A stretch of 33,714 bases of DNA from IMG/VR virus record IMGVR_UViG_3300017969_004035, positions 1-33,714 of that record. The stretch is one strand, 5' to 3'. The notes below the pieces were generated by a model. It did not search any database and was not told the DNA's origin. It worked only from the letters and a program-made list of their open reading frames with translations. This DNA is from a virus. Below, piece by piece: positions 8,995-19,197 of this stretch (within the stretch, counting starts at the first letter, position 1; every line of letters begins with the position of its first letter). The translations under genes and the position numbers were made by a program.

Positions 8995-10065
8995 TTATTC
9001 TTGTTCTTTTATTTTAAAGAAACCGTATCCGTAAGATACTAAGTCTCCTATGTTATCAACTTCTCCGAGTCTCTGTATTCCTTCGAAAGCAGAAATTTTA
9101 CCTCTATCAATAAATATTTGGGATTGTATTTCTGGCGACGATACAACACCAAATAATACTTCTTCTTTGGTAATTGGTTCTGCAACCATCATATCCGAAG
9201 TTAAACCACTAGATTCCATAACAAACGTGGTTTTTTTGTTGGGGTAATCAAAATAGTTAACCCCTTGTATTGTATAGGCTGTATATGCATCGGTCATTTC
9301 TGTGACTCTTCCGTAGTTTTCTCCGTTCTTAGTAACAACTACCGATGTATCATATTTTGTAGGTCCGTATAGTTTTAAATCCGTAAGTTTAGATGAAGTA
9401 TATCCCGAAATACTAAATGACTCATTACTTGTTTGTCCTGATATAGTATTGTTAGAGTCTCCTGTAAAAATATAATTAGCGTTAAATGAAACATTAGCCC
9501 AATTTCCTGATTGTGGTGTAAATGTCACTTCATTAGGTGCATTATTTATTTCCGCAGGTACGTTTGGTATGGTGACTTTCTTGTCTATATTGGTGACTCC
9601 CCATGGATTTTTTTGTGTTAGTTTAATAGTGTATGTCGCATTCGATGGGGCGTATTCATGTTCCATATAATCAGGAAAAACTGCAGTAAATGGTTCTACA
9701 GTACCGTCACCCCAATCAATTTCATAAGTAGATAATTTTAAAAACTTTTTAAACTCATCTGATGTGTTATATACTCTAATATTATATTCATTTGTGGTGT
9801 CTCCACTAACTGAAAAGTTACTTACCACGTCCTTCTGAAGTATAAATCCGTCAAAACCACTATAAAAACCAATATCATCAAATGTTTGATTAAATACTAT
9901 AGGTATTGTAAGACCTGTAAGTAAACTACTTCCACCTGTACCACCACTTAAAACCGCAGTCATTGCCGAATAGACGCCAAAAGTATTTCCGCTATAGGTT
10001 TTTTGGAAAATGTCACTTTTGAGTGATTCGGGAGAGATTTTTATAAAATATTTATCTTCGTTCAC
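8995..10065 (-). CDS. Tail-tip structural protein with PKD-like domain, 356 aa (GTG start)
   Basis: Residues about 82-170 fit a PKD-type beta-sandwich. STYEIDWGDGT (112-122) matches the WxWGDG core of PKD domains. It is followed by a H-x-Y element (EHEYAPSNATYTIKL) and a closing strand DKKVTIP. PKD and similar Ig-fold domains are common in extracellular surface proteins and in exposed phage proteins, where they often act as spacers or weak binding modules. The start is GTG at 10065, overlapping the TGA of the upstream gene (GTGA), which suggests translational coupling. The rest of the protein (170-356) is unrecognised. No cysteine is present. Confidence 0.65.
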   Translation of the reverse strand: MNEDKYFIKISPESLKSDIFQKTYSGNTFGVYSAMTAVLSGGTGGSSLLTGLTIPIVFNQTFDDIGFYSGFDGFILQKDVVSNFSVSGDTTNEYNIRVYNTSDEFKKFLKLSTYEIDWGDGTVEPFTAVFPDYMEHEYAPSNATYTIKLTQKNPWGVTNIDKKVTIPNVPAEINNAPNEVTFTPQSGNWANVSFNANYIFTGDSNNTISGQTSNESFSISGYTSSKLTDLKLYGPTKYDTSVVVTKNGENYGRVTEMTDAYTAYTIQGVNYFDYPNKKTTFVMESSGLTSDMMVAEPITKEEVLFGVVSSPEIQSQIFIDRGKISAFEGIQRLGEVDNIGDLVSYGYGFFKIKEQE

Positions 10066-11948
10066 GATGGATTTACATATTCATACCATTTTATGGGTGA
10101 ACCTTCTCCGATTCTTTGCCCTGTTACAACATCTTTAATACTATATTCATAATTATTAATATCTAAACTTACTTCATAATAAAAATCCTTACTTTTTTCA
10201 AAGTTAAATTTATTAGAAAAGTTAGCCTGTGTTCTGTTCATGAATCTAGTGAATTGACCCGTTTTAGCATTAAAGAATTTTGCCCCCATATATAACTTAT
10301 CAAGTTTTATATAATTTGGGTCTTTTAACCAATAAATAAAGAACCCTTCTTTATCACCAATATAATCCAAAACAAAATTTGGCAGTTTAATTTGTGCGTT
10401 GGCAGGTGCGATACTGAGTGTTGGTGTTGCACCTGAACCTATATCTTTGGGATTTGGGTTAACATTACCCTCATCTGATGGTGGTAAGTAGCTAGAACTA
10501 GGTGTAGGTGTTGGTGTTGGGTCAGGTATATTACAGTTATATAACTGTGCAACTTTATCACCTCCACCAAATTGATTAGTTAAAACTAACAAATAATCAT
10601 TGTACTGAAAATTTGGTTCGTTACTGTTGAATATCTTACCGTACCACCCACCTGAAGGTACAGGTCCATAACCATATAATTTAGTACCAACATTTAACGC
10701 ACCATAATATGTTACTGTTAAATTAGGACTCGTAGCCTCACATGCTGCATCATAACCAATAGGTGCGGGTGTTCTTATATACATAGTATACTCTGGTAGT
10801 GGTGTTGGTGTAGGTGTTGGTGTTCGTGATGGTGTTGGTGTAATACATCCGCAGTCATTATTAACAAAACCATTGTAACTATCAATCCAATCCTCAATTG
10901 GTGGGTCGGGAATTTGAACCGAAGTATTAGCGTTTGTTATTTCATAACAGACTCCATCAAAATTTTTAGAGTATCCATATGCTGGCCAGTCAAATGCATT
11001 GTTCCACAAACTAACTGATATGTATTTTGTTAGTACCTGACTATTACAATTTTCAAACGTAACCTCATACGAATTAAAATTTAAAGGCATATCTATATTT
11101 ATACTTTGTGTAGGTGATGGTGTTACATTCGGTGTGGGTAATGGTAATTTGCTCTGTGATGGTGTAGGTATAATTGTAACTTCGTCTGTCGATTTTTTAT
11201 TAACTTCCTCTAATGTTTCATAAGCCCTTTTAGCTGACTCACTCAATTCGTATTTTAATTGCTCGTGATATCCTAAATTTTTTATGTTAATTTTGGTTTC
11301 TTTTTCATTATGTTTTTTACTGTTTTCAAGAGTTATTCTTGTCACAGCATCTTTATAAATTTTAGTAGATTCATTTATTGTATATCTTAATCCACTAGAA
11401 AAACCTCCTTCAGGTATAACTTCAGGTATTAGAGGTCCCTGAACAAACCCCCCACTAGTACTTATAGGTGTAGTGCTAGACAACCTTGTTTTACCTTGTT
11501 GTGTAGGAATTATTAAAGTTAAATATATTTGTTGTGTTTCAGTATCAGTCGTATCGTATAAGTCTAACTTAAAAAAACTTCTTTTAAAGGAGTTTGCATT
11601 ATAATAAATTTCCGCCTCATTAAAACACGTACCAGTAAAATTAGGATTATCAGTAAAAACATAATCACTAACCCATAAATCCTGACTACCACCATTTGTG
11701 GTTTCAACATCTATAGACCTATCAAAAAATAAAAACTCATAATTTAATGAAGTTTTGTTTTCATTTTCATACTTTCTATGGGCATACCTTGTAACTTCAA
11801 AGTCTTCTATTGGGTTAATAACTTTTTCTATTGTCTCGTCCTCAAATTTATCTATCAAGTCATCCCTACCTAAAAGGTCAGTTTTTATCTCGATAGGTAT
11901 ATTAAGGTACCTATTACCAGGCTGTATGTTAAATCTATATTTATTCAC
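10062..11948 (-). CDS. Modular baseplate/tail protein with three Pro-Thr linkers, 628 aa (GTG start)
   Basis: The N-terminal part (1-255) and C-terminal part (about 520-628) look like one structural protein interrupted by inserted modules. The interruption contains three Pro-Thr linkers at about residues 260-281, 369-385 and 476-486. Between linkers 1 and 2 is a roughly 85-residue domain with a GVCYEI motif and a closing CGC. Between linkers 2 and 3 is a roughly 90-residue domain with YNCN near its end. The GxCY motif also recurs in the giant protein at the left end. A lysine- and glutamate-rich helical stretch lies at 200-255. The start is GTG at 11948, overlapping the upstream stop by 8 bases. 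The function is unknown; operon position says baseplate or tail fibre attachment. Confidence 0.65.
   Translation of the reverse strand: MNKYRFNIQPGNRYLNIPIEIKTDLLGRDDLIDKFEDETIEKVINPIEDFEVTRYAHRKYENENKTSLNYEFLFFDRSIDVETTNGGSQDLWVSDYVFTDNPNFTGTCFNEAEIYYNANSFKRSFFKLDLYDTTDTETQQIYLTLIIPTQQGKTRLSSTTPISTSGGFVQGPLIPEVIPEGGFSSGLRYTINESTKIYKDAVTRITLENSKKHNEKETKINIKNLGYHEQLKYELSESAKRAYETLEEVNKKSTDEVTIIPTPSQSKLPLPTPNVTPSPTQSINIDMPLNFNSYEVTFENCNSQVLTKYISVSLWNNAFDWPAYGYSKNFDGVCYEITNANTSVQIPDPPIEDWIDSYNGFVNNDCGCITPTPSRTPTPTPTPLPEYTMYIRTPAPIGYDAACEATSPNLTVTYYGALNVGTKLYGYGPVPSGGWYGKIFNSNEPNFQYNDYLLVLTNQFGGGDKVAQLYNCNIPDPTPTPTPSSSYLPPSDEGNVNPNPKDIGSGATPTLSIAPANAQIKLPNFVLDYIGDKEGFFIYWLKDPNYIKLDKLYMGAKFFNAKTGQFTRFMNRTQANFSNKFNFEKSKDFYYEVSLDINNYEYSIKDVVTGQRIGEGSPIKWYEYVNPS
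10794..10844 (-). repeat. Pro-Thr linker repeat DNA (middle linker of the 628-aa gene)
   Basis: This is a run of near-perfect hexamer units (plus strand GGTGTT/GGTGTA), encoding TPTPSRTPTPTPTPLP on the minus strand. Related copies lie at about 10491-10523 and 11106-11171 in the same gene and at 3415-3545. Confidence 0.85.
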
Positions 11949-13659
11949 AGTCGTCAGTTATTGGTGAGAAGATTATATTATTATATAAATTAATATTTCT
12001 TTTCATTGGTGTTAATAGAAAAATAATTTCTTTGAACGGGTAGTGACACCCATTAATGAATGGATTATTTAGTCCATTTCCGTCAGTGTCTACGTAGCCA
12101 TATGGATATAAGTCTCTCCATCTCCATTGATTATCATTTTTTGAAAAGAATGAATAGTCGGGAACTAAATCTACAGTATCTCTATCTCCTGTTTCAATAT
12201 AATCTGAATATACTCTTATGGGTACAGAATAGTGAGGTCTATAGGTATACCCTTCAGGTAATATATTCTCACTATTATTATCAAATATTTGTGGGTTATA
12301 AGATATTTTGTGATTTATTTCACTTAATACTGTTTCTATTTGTTCATAATGATTAAATTCACACACTCCACCCATTAACTCATCACCCTTAGATAAATTT
12401 GCATTATAATAAAATCTTTCTCCGTTCAAATCATAATATAAAGTCTCTATTGAATCTCGATTAAATACGTTGCTTATACTCCACCAATCGTCTATTTCAT
12501 TATCTTTAAAATTTAAGTCCCATCCTACTTGTATACCTGTAGTATTATTAGGGATATATGGATTATTAAACCATCCCATATAACCTTTATTTAAAACCGT
12601 CACAAAAAGTTCAGTAAGTGGTCTGTCTAAATTATCTTTAAGACCGCTGATATTAATATCCTCATCAAAGGAAAACCCTACGGTAGTGGTACCGTCTTTT
12701 ATCGAGGTTCTTTGTTGGTTATTAGGTGTTAATCCTGAATATTCAAGTTGTTTTTCAACTCTAAATGGATTTCTTTCAAATCCAAGTTTAGTTAAATCAG
12801 AATTAGTTACGTTAGTTAACACTCCATGTACTCTAACATAATATTCTGAAGTCGTCTCATCTATATTATTTATATCTGAAACTCTTTTAAAATTACCCGT
12901 AGCATAATTACCAAATAACGTATCTTCAAATCCGTAGTTGAAAATAGAAAATACGGTGTCATCATTACCAAATGAATCATCCCCTAAAGAGTAAACCTCA
13001 AAATACCTTTTACCGTCTATTTCGTTTTTAGTTTTTATCCAATCACCTAATTTAAGGTTATGTTTAAATCCACAATAAAACGTTATTAGATTTTTCCCCG
13101 AATTTTGAGTATTCAGAATATAATATGGAACTCCTTCTGTAACCACAAAATTATTTACAGAAGTACCGCTATCAAAAATTACTGAATGTTTTAAGTATTG
13201 GTCCGTCTTTTTACTCTTCGGGTACGTGACGTATGTTGTCCAATTATATGTAGAAGCACTTTTATTAACTAACTCTACATGACCTTCAATACCTCTTGTT
13301 CTGTAAAAAGTAAATTCATCATATTGTGGGTAACCTTTCCATAATGTACTACCATTAGTTATGGTATTAAAAGCATCTAAATAATATAAAGAATCTCTAA
13401 ATGGAACATAATTTGTGGCCCCACTAATTGTATTGTTAAATATATTAACTATTTTACCTGCAATTCTAAATTTTGTTGAGCGTTGTCTTTCTACATCAAA
13501 TCTTTCTTCGAGATTTACAATGACTGACCTATCACCTTCAATAATATTTTTTTTCTGAGACTGTAAATCAACATTTACTTGAATGTCTGTATTTGAAGCA
13601 CCCGCAAAACGGTCTTCTCCTCTTACAATTCGTATCTCTGATGATTTTTTATTCGTCAT
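11941..13659 (-). CDS. Unknown baseplate wedge-region protein, 572 aa
   Basis: I do not recognise a family from sequence. It is a soluble, Asn/Tyr-rich protein without signal peptide or membrane helix. The N-terminus is charged (RIVRGEDRFAGASN, then ERFDVERQRSTKFRI) and is followed by long beta-type stretches. The last 60 residues include DTDGNGLNNPF, an Asp/Asn-rich turn. The ATG overlaps the TGA of the 1842-residue gene (ATGA), and its own stop overlaps the next GTG by a few bases. In T4 the gene after 6 and 7 is 8; the similar place here makes a gp8-like role possible, but only gene order supports that. Confidence 0.55.
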   Translation of the reverse strand: MTNKKSSEIRIVRGEDRFAGASNTDIQVNVDLQSQKKNIIEGDRSVIVNLEERFDVERQRSTKFRIAGKIVNIFNNTISGATNYVPFRDSLYYLDAFNTITNGSTLWKGYPQYDEFTFYRTRGIEGHVELVNKSASTYNWTTYVTYPKSKKTDQYLKHSVIFDSGTSVNNFVVTEGVPYYILNTQNSGKNLITFYCGFKHNLKLGDWIKTKNEIDGKRYFEVYSLGDDSFGNDDTVFSIFNYGFEDTLFGNYATGNFKRVSDINNIDETTSEYYVRVHGVLTNVTNSDLTKLGFERNPFRVEKQLEYSGLTPNNQQRTSIKDGTTTVGFSFDEDINISGLKDNLDRPLTELFVTVLNKGYMGWFNNPYIPNNTTGIQVGWDLNFKDNEIDDWWSISNVFNRDSIETLYYDLNGERFYYNANLSKGDELMGGVCEFNHYEQIETVLSEINHKISYNPQIFDNNSENILPEGYTYRPHYSVPIRVYSDYIETGDRDTVDLVPDYSFFSKNDNQWRWRDLYPYGYVDTDGNGLNNPFINGCHYPFKEIIFLLTPMKRNINLYNNIIFSPITDDCE

Positions 13660-16600
13660 GGTAAATTAAAGATGTATTTTTGAATGTACCTATTCATCGC
13701 CGACTTACCTCTTTTTAATCCATAATAAAAATAGAATGGTGCACCAGTTTTAAAATTATTCACATTATCATTGTTTATCGGATAACTATCTAACGATACG
13801 TCATTTAATGACCTATTAAAAATATGACCTCTACCATAACCATAATTAGGCTTCATATATGGTGAACTTCCATTAAAGAAGTCTTCTCCTTGGTATTTTG
13901 ATGCGAATATATACTCCGTATTCCAATTATTAAATTCAGTACCAAATAAACCGTTATCTTTGATATTCCACATATAATAAGGTACGATTTGTGTTTTAGT
14001 ATATCCGAAGTAGTTAGTAGGACCTGTTGGTTCTGTACCAAATGTTGTTACTCCATTTTGTAATATACGTCTATCTATTGTATTAGATGAAAACCATATT
14101 CCAATCCTATCATCTTGTACTGTTGTTGTGTCGTCGCAATAATTACCGTCTAAAAATGGTACGACTCCATACTCAGAATTTATCGCAGCCATTTGTGCAA
14201 AATCACCATCTACTCTAGCATCAAACAATCTATTTAATGGTGAAGAGTCCCATCCATCATCTGTTAATATTCCCGCCCTAGAAAATAACTGTCCAATAGA
14301 TGCATCTCCAGTATTAGTTAATTGTTCTAAGAAACTTGTATTTACCAATCGAGAAAGTAAAAATAAATTTACCACATCGCTTGGGTCTTGGTATGATGTT
14401 GATTTAATTGTGTCGATTATGTACCCTTCAAAATCGGGTGAAAACGCGATTTCTTTAGTGAACTCATCTCTCGGACCAAGTTCCATTATAGTCGTAGGGA
14501 ACCATATATTTTTATCGTTCTGACCATAGTAGTAATCTCTTGATGGTTCTTGTCCTACAAATTGATTTGTATTATCATTAAATGGTGTTGAACGATAATA
14601 AAATGAATTTGTTTGGTTGTTAAAATATATCGGACCTTGATATCTTAATTTTTCAAAGTATTGTTGCGGGTCTCCACAATACCTATATCTTTGTACTTCA
14701 TTATCTGAATTATATAAAGTTTGTTTTTGAAAGGTAGGCATATATAAAGTACCATTTATCCAATTATTTTGGAATGCCTCCCCTATTACACCCTGACACA
14801 CTGCAAACATAAACCTCATTCTGGTTCTATATTCAAATAACATTTCTATATCCGCCCTTAGTGAACGTAATGGTTTTTTGATTACAAACACATAACATCC
14901 TTGATTTAGTCTTTCATTCCCTTCTATACCTTGGTCTAAGTCTCTAGGTATGTCACATGGCTCTTCTACCCCAAAGTTTTCACCACTACCACTATAACAT
15001 CCGAGTGGTACCATACTGTCACAATTAAATGTTGACAAAAGTTGAGCGGTTTCACATGTGGTGTCTTCAATACTATCTAGATATGCTCCACTCGCATCTG
15101 TCGGTACCATATTACCGTCAATATCAATTACAGTACCATCATCGTCACTTAAAAATAGTTGTTGTTTTAAGTTTAAATGTAGACCATATCTCCTAAAATG
15201 AGGGTATTTATGAAGCGTCGCGAATGAAAATTCAGGCTCGTCCCATCTATCTGATGTAGGAATTCTATCGGACCTAAATAATATTTTTTCTGAGTTTTTC
15301 ATAATTGTTTTAGGTACACCTCTACTGTTATTATTCTCATATCTCTTAGGTAGATACATAGGTGATACTGTTATAACTTCTCTATTTCCATTTCCACCCA
15401 ACCTTCTTTTTAATCTAGCTTCATTACTATTTAAACGGTTAGGATAACAGTATTGAAAACCTATACCTTCTATATTTGTTTGGAAATTTGGATTAATTCC
15501 GGTTTTTGGCCATGACTTATATTCACTAGAGCCTCCGATATCACCACTAAACCACATTTGTTGATAACTACCGTTAGGACAATTTTCTCCAGACGTATTT
15601 CCAAATTCATTTGCAGGTAGATTACCCATCCAATCTTTAAAATCCGGACTATCTCTTAGTTGTTTATCCATAGAGATATACTTGTTTGGGGTATAGTTAT
15701 CCCATGCCTGCCATAAATTAGGGTCAGGTCTAAATAAAAATGGTTTATGCCACAGTTTGTTATTAAAATTATATCCTGCTACATCACCTTCATAATTATA
15801 CACCTCACCGTCATTATCACAATCGTGCCAATACAATCTTCTTCTATAATAACTCGTTCCTTGTGGGTTTTGATTATCGTCAGGTCCATTGCTTTGATTC
15901 CATAGTCGATAATGTGCGATAGCACATCTTTCACCCTTGTAATTACTTCTCCAATTACCCACATTCATTCCATTCCAATTGTTTTGTATTGGAACATTCA
16001 TAAAATAATCACCTGTTACAGTATATGTCCCATTCCAATTATTTGGATTTGCAGCACTGTCTAAACTTTGTCCGAATAGTTTAGATAAATCATAGGTGAT
16101 TTTTTGTCTCGGCATGTTTGGGTCCACACCTCTTACAGCAACAATAATACGGTAATTACCAAATTTATCATCATAAAATCCACCCGCCTGTGAGTTATTT
16201 CCTGTAACTTCTTCATCTGAATTAACACCATTTTTATCACTAACCCTAAGATATCTACCTTGAGCTTCTTTTTCCCATTGTCCATAGTAATTTGTATACT
16301 TACTAAAATATCTCCATAATACACCTGTAAGAACATTCGCGGTACCATCTGCTTCGCCATTTGTGTATACGTTTACTGGTAGTTCTGAAACTGTACTTAA
16401 TTGTGTTGTGTAATTCCATATTTCCCATGGTGTAATCGCTTTAATACATTGGAAGTACTCAACTCCTGATTTAAATTTCATGTCCATTGTTGATGCAGTG
16501 TTGTATAGATATGCTGTTTTTGTGACTTCGCCACCATTAGAATCCATTGCTTTAAATTCAACAGGAATATACGATGAATCAGAATGTCCTACAGTAGTAC

Positions 16601-19184
16601 CTGTAATCCCATTACCGTCAAATTGGTTTCCTTCTGGAAACATTTGAAAGTTTGGGTCTTCAACACTAGAAGGTTCATTGAAGAAAAATAACTGTCCTTT
16701 TTCCATGGTTTCTCCTTCGTCTAAAACCATTATAAACGCATTGTCTAACCATGTGGTAACAGGGGCGTCAAAACCAAGCTGGTCGTTATGTAGTTTAGTC
16801 CGTATTCTTGTCGTTGTGGCCCTGTTTAGATAATAACCGTCTATAACTTGAGGTCTAGGTACTGAAAAATTACCTGTATCATATTTTTTAGCCACAGCTT
16901 CACTATCAAAATTAGATAAAATACCTGTATCTCCGTAAAATAGAGCTCTACGATTTAAAAGGTTTAATGCCTGTGCCCATGTGGGTTCTGAACCCAACAT
17001 CCACCTAACTCGTTTATTTGCCCCAAATAGCTGTTCAACAGTCGTAGGTTCATCTAAAACCGGATAAACCGGCGATTTATACCACTGAACTTGGTCCCTT
17101 CTGTTAAAGTTGTTTGCAACACTCCAACCCGCACATGCATCATCGTCACCCGCGCCTAAATCTTTAAGTAAATCAGTATACATACCATTTTTACTGTATT
17201 GGTCAAGACCTGACCTTATTAATTGACCTTGTAATGCCCTAACACCTAAGGTAGCGTCTGCACATCCTGTGGTATTATCAGCCTGTGCTTCATTCGCTGG
17301 AAATGCGTTATTATATAGTTCTTTATATGACGCATCAATAATAGGTCCATAGTTTTCTTCATCGGCGTAAGACTCTAACTGACCCGCAGTGTCACTGTCT
17401 TCTTCTTGTGTCTTTTTTGTTTCACATGCACAAGCCTCACAATCAGGATAACTTAACATTGGAAAGTTTATCGTGCTAAACGGACTTTCTTTAGGTGGTG
17501 GTGTTATTTCCTTTCTTACGCAATCCTCTTTACTTCTTCGTCTTGAAAAAAGTGCTATTATTAAACATATACCATATAAAACAAAATTAATTATAGTACT
17601 TATAACGATTATTAACGCCCTGAAGATTGGCCATATCAATGTAACTACGTGAGCTATAGCTAATAAGATAATTAAAGGTATCGTTAAAATACTAATTATA
17701 AAATTAAATAAAAATATAAGTGCACTACCGTTTCTTTGTGCATCAACTACAGGTAATGGGTTGTGTTCACTCTGACAAGTTTTGTCATTAATTTCTTTAA
17801 TACCTAAGTGTTTTATTCTATTCCTACCCCATTTGAATCTATCTAAATGTGACGCTATCGTATAAACTTTATTGTAATTAAATTGATAGAAACTATCCTC
17901 ACAGTTTATCGCGGCATTTTTATCATAATACTCATCCCAATCAAGTGAAAACGCATAAGATTTATTTCTATCTTCTTCGGATGGTATATCGTCAGTGGTA
18001 GTTCCTGACCATCCATGTTCTCTAATATTTGGTATTAAGTAATCGGCTCTTATAATATCGTTTTTAAGTCCTGCCTCATTTTGGTATTTAATTCTAAATC
18101 TATATTTACCTTTCGTCGGTATTCCTACTGTCGGGTCCAATGATATAATTTGTTCTCCAAACTCATCAGTTATTATGTAGTCAAGATTCATAGGAAGGTC
18201 TACCATCCATGTACCATTATCATCAATTACATTTCCCCCATCTTCTAAAAAGTATTGTTCTAAAATAGGTTGTCCCTCAGCATCAACATCAATAGTTTGC
18301 CTGATTGCCAATATCTGACCAGGTCCAGCAACAACGTCACATAATTTACCGATATCATTTTTAGGTTTGCAATTACCTTTTAGGTAATCATCTTCGGTGC
18401 TTGAGAATACTGAACCCATAAAAATAGATTGTGGTGAGATTTCGATACCTAATTCCCTCAAGTCAAAATCTGACCTTGTAATACCAACATCACACAATTC
18501 GTTTTCACCCCAAAATGGTGAGACTTCAATTTCTCTAACACTATTAACTATCTGAGGTAAGCTATTTAAGTCCTCACTTGCCTTAAATTGTTGTCCGTTA
18601 AATTGGTTTGGTACACCCATACCCATTCTTATTAAATCGGCAGGTCTCAATGAAAACTGACCCATATTAGATAGGTCTAAATCCATTACTAATTTTTGTT
18701 GACCTAATGGTACGCCAACAATCATAAAGTCACCACTATCGTTAGTCTTTACAGTGTATTTATAATACTTTTCATATACTTGTAATACTTCTTTTCTTGT
18801 TAACACATCTTCTCTTGATGGGAATGTCCCGGTGGGTGTGTGTCCCCCGTACTCTTTTTCATATGGTAATAGATTATATCTATATCCGTCATCATTCCTT
18901 ACGTTTATATTTTTATAAGGATATAAGGTAGAAATAATAGGGTCATTAGCGTCGATATTATCTAATGGTACAAAAACAGATATAGTTGCGTTTGGAACTC
19001 CGAAACCTCCGTTAGCTATAACTCTACCAACCACTATACCATAATCCGCACAAAATCTATCATATAAATCTTCCTGTCTTAATTTTAAGGATAATATTTC
19101 CAAAAAATCAAAATCTTGTTCTACATTAAGTCTGACTTCTTTGTCGACCCCTACTTCTGTTCTAAATCTATATGATTTTGGCAT
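13656..19184 (-). CDS. Very large baseplate-region protein with internal hydrophobic membrane-like segment, 1842 aa
   Basis: It is the first large gene after gp6, the place of gp7 in T4, though nearly twice the length of T4 gp7. Residues about 48-170 look like a carboxypeptidase-regulatory-type beta domain (VVGRVIANGGFGVPNATISV ... DSGDFMIVGVPLGQQKLVMD). Residues 487-547 are almost entirely hydrophobic, enough for two or three transmembrane helices. They are followed by a basic patch (RRRSKED) and a Cys cluster (CEACACETKK, 582-591). The remaining 1200 residues are Asn-, Trp- and Tyr-rich and appear beta-structured, with no recognised domain. There is no N-terminal signal peptide. The leader contains an 18-bp palindrome and no Shine-Dalgarno sequence. 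A structural role in the wedge or tail tip is inferred; a membrane-contacting function is only a possibility. Confidence 0.65.
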   Translation of the reverse strand: MPKSYRFRTEVGVDKEVRLNVEQDFDFLEILSLKLRQEDLYDRFCADYGIVVGRVIANGGFGVPNATISVFVPLDNIDANDPIISTLYPYKNINVRNDDGYRYNLLPYEKEYGGHTPTGTFPSREDVLTRKEVLQVYEKYYKYTVKTNDSGDFMIVGVPLGQQKLVMDLDLSNMGQFSLRPADLIRMGMGVPNQFNGQQFKASEDLNSLPQIVNSVREIEVSPFWGENELCDVGITRSDFDLRELGIEISPQSIFMGSVFSSTEDDYLKGNCKPKNDIGKLCDVVAGPGQILAIRQTIDVDAEGQPILEQYFLEDGGNVIDDNGTWMVDLPMNLDYIITDEFGEQIISLDPTVGIPTKGKYRFRIKYQNEAGLKNDIIRADYLIPNIREHGWSGTTTDDIPSEEDRNKSYAFSLDWDEYYDKNAAINCEDSFYQFNYNKVYTIASHLDRFKWGRNRIKHLGIKEINDKTCQSEHNPLPVVDAQRNGSALIFLFNFIISILTIPLIILLAIAHVVTLIWPIFRALIIVISTIINFVLYGICLIIALFSRRRSKEDCVRKEITPPPKESPFSTINFPMLSYPDCEACACETKKTQEEDSDTAGQLESYADEENYGPIIDASYKELYNNAFPANEAQADNTTGCADATLGVRALQGQLIRSGLDQYSKNGMYTDLLKDLGAGDDDACAGWSVANNFNRRDQVQWYKSPVYPVLDEPTTVEQLFGANKRVRWMLGSEPTWAQALNLLNRRALFYGDTGILSNFDSEAVAKKYDTGNFSVPRPQVIDGYYLNRATTTRIRTKLHNDQLGFDAPVTTWLDNAFIMVLDEGETMEKGQLFFFNEPSSVEDPNFQMFPEGNQFDGNGITGTTVGHSDSSYIPVEFKAMDSNGGEVTKTAYLYNTASTMDMKFKSGVEYFQCIKAITPWEIWNYTTQLSTVSELPVNVYTNGEADGTANVLTGVLWRYFSKYTNYYGQWEKEAQGRYLRVSDKNGVNSDEEVTGNNSQAGGFYDDKFGNYRIIVAVRGVDPNMPRQKITYDLSKLFGQSLDSAANPNNWNGTYTVTGDYFMNVPIQNNWNGMNVGNWRSNYKGERCAIAHYRLWNQSNGPDDNQNPQGTSYYRRRLYWHDCDNDGEVYNYEGDVAGYNFNNKLWHKPFLFRPDPNLWQAWDNYTPNKYISMDKQLRDSPDFKDWMGNLPANEFGNTSGENCPNGSYQQMWFSGDIGGSSEYKSWPKTGINPNFQTNIEGIGFQYCYPNRLNSNEARLKRRLGGNGNREVITVSPMYLPKRYENNNSRGVPKTIMKNSEKILFRSDRIPTSDRWDEPEFSFATLHKYPHFRRYGLHLNLKQQLFLSDDDGTVIDIDGNMVPTDASGAYLDSIEDTTCETAQLLSTFNCDSMVPLGCYSGSGENFGVEEPCDIPRDLDQGIEGNERLNQGCYVFVIKKPLRSLRADIEMLFEYRTRMRFMFAVCQGVIGEAFQNNWINGTLYMPTFQKQTLYNSDNEVQRYRYCGDPQQYFEKLRYQGPIYFNNQTNSFYYRSTPFNDNTNQFVGQEPSRDYYYGQNDKNIWFPTTIMELGPRDEFTKEIAFSPDFEGYIIDTIKSTSYQDPSDVVNLFLLSRLVNTSFLEQLTNTGDASIGQLFSRAGILTDDGWDSSPLNRLFDARVDGDFAQMAAINSEYGVVPFLDGNYCDDTTTVQDDRIGIWFSSNTIDRRILQNGVTTFGTEPTGPTNYFGYTKTQIVPYYMWNIKDNGLFGTEFNNWNTEYIFASKYQGEDFFNGSSPYMKPNYGYGRGHIFNRSLNDVSLDSYPINNDNVNNFKTGAPFYFYYGLKRGKSAMNRYIQKYIFNLP

Positions 19185-19197
19185 AAAATACTTTTAA

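Noticed and set aside
10794-10850. Direct repeats GGTGTTGGTGTA that could suggest a small CRISPR or minisatellite
   Set aside because: Units are 6 bases, have no spacers and encode a Pro-Thr linker in frame.
12060-12356. Plus-strand 98-codon ORF
   Set aside because: It lies wholly antisense to the 572-residue gene, with no promoter, plausible leader or recognisable domain. It is the same kind of shadow as the other plus-strand ORFs in this window.
1-19184. A diversity-generating retroelement acting on the vWA or inserted domains
   Set aside because: No reverse transcriptase, no template/variable repeat pair and no adenine-biased near-copy were seen in the window. It could only exist if encoded elsewhere.
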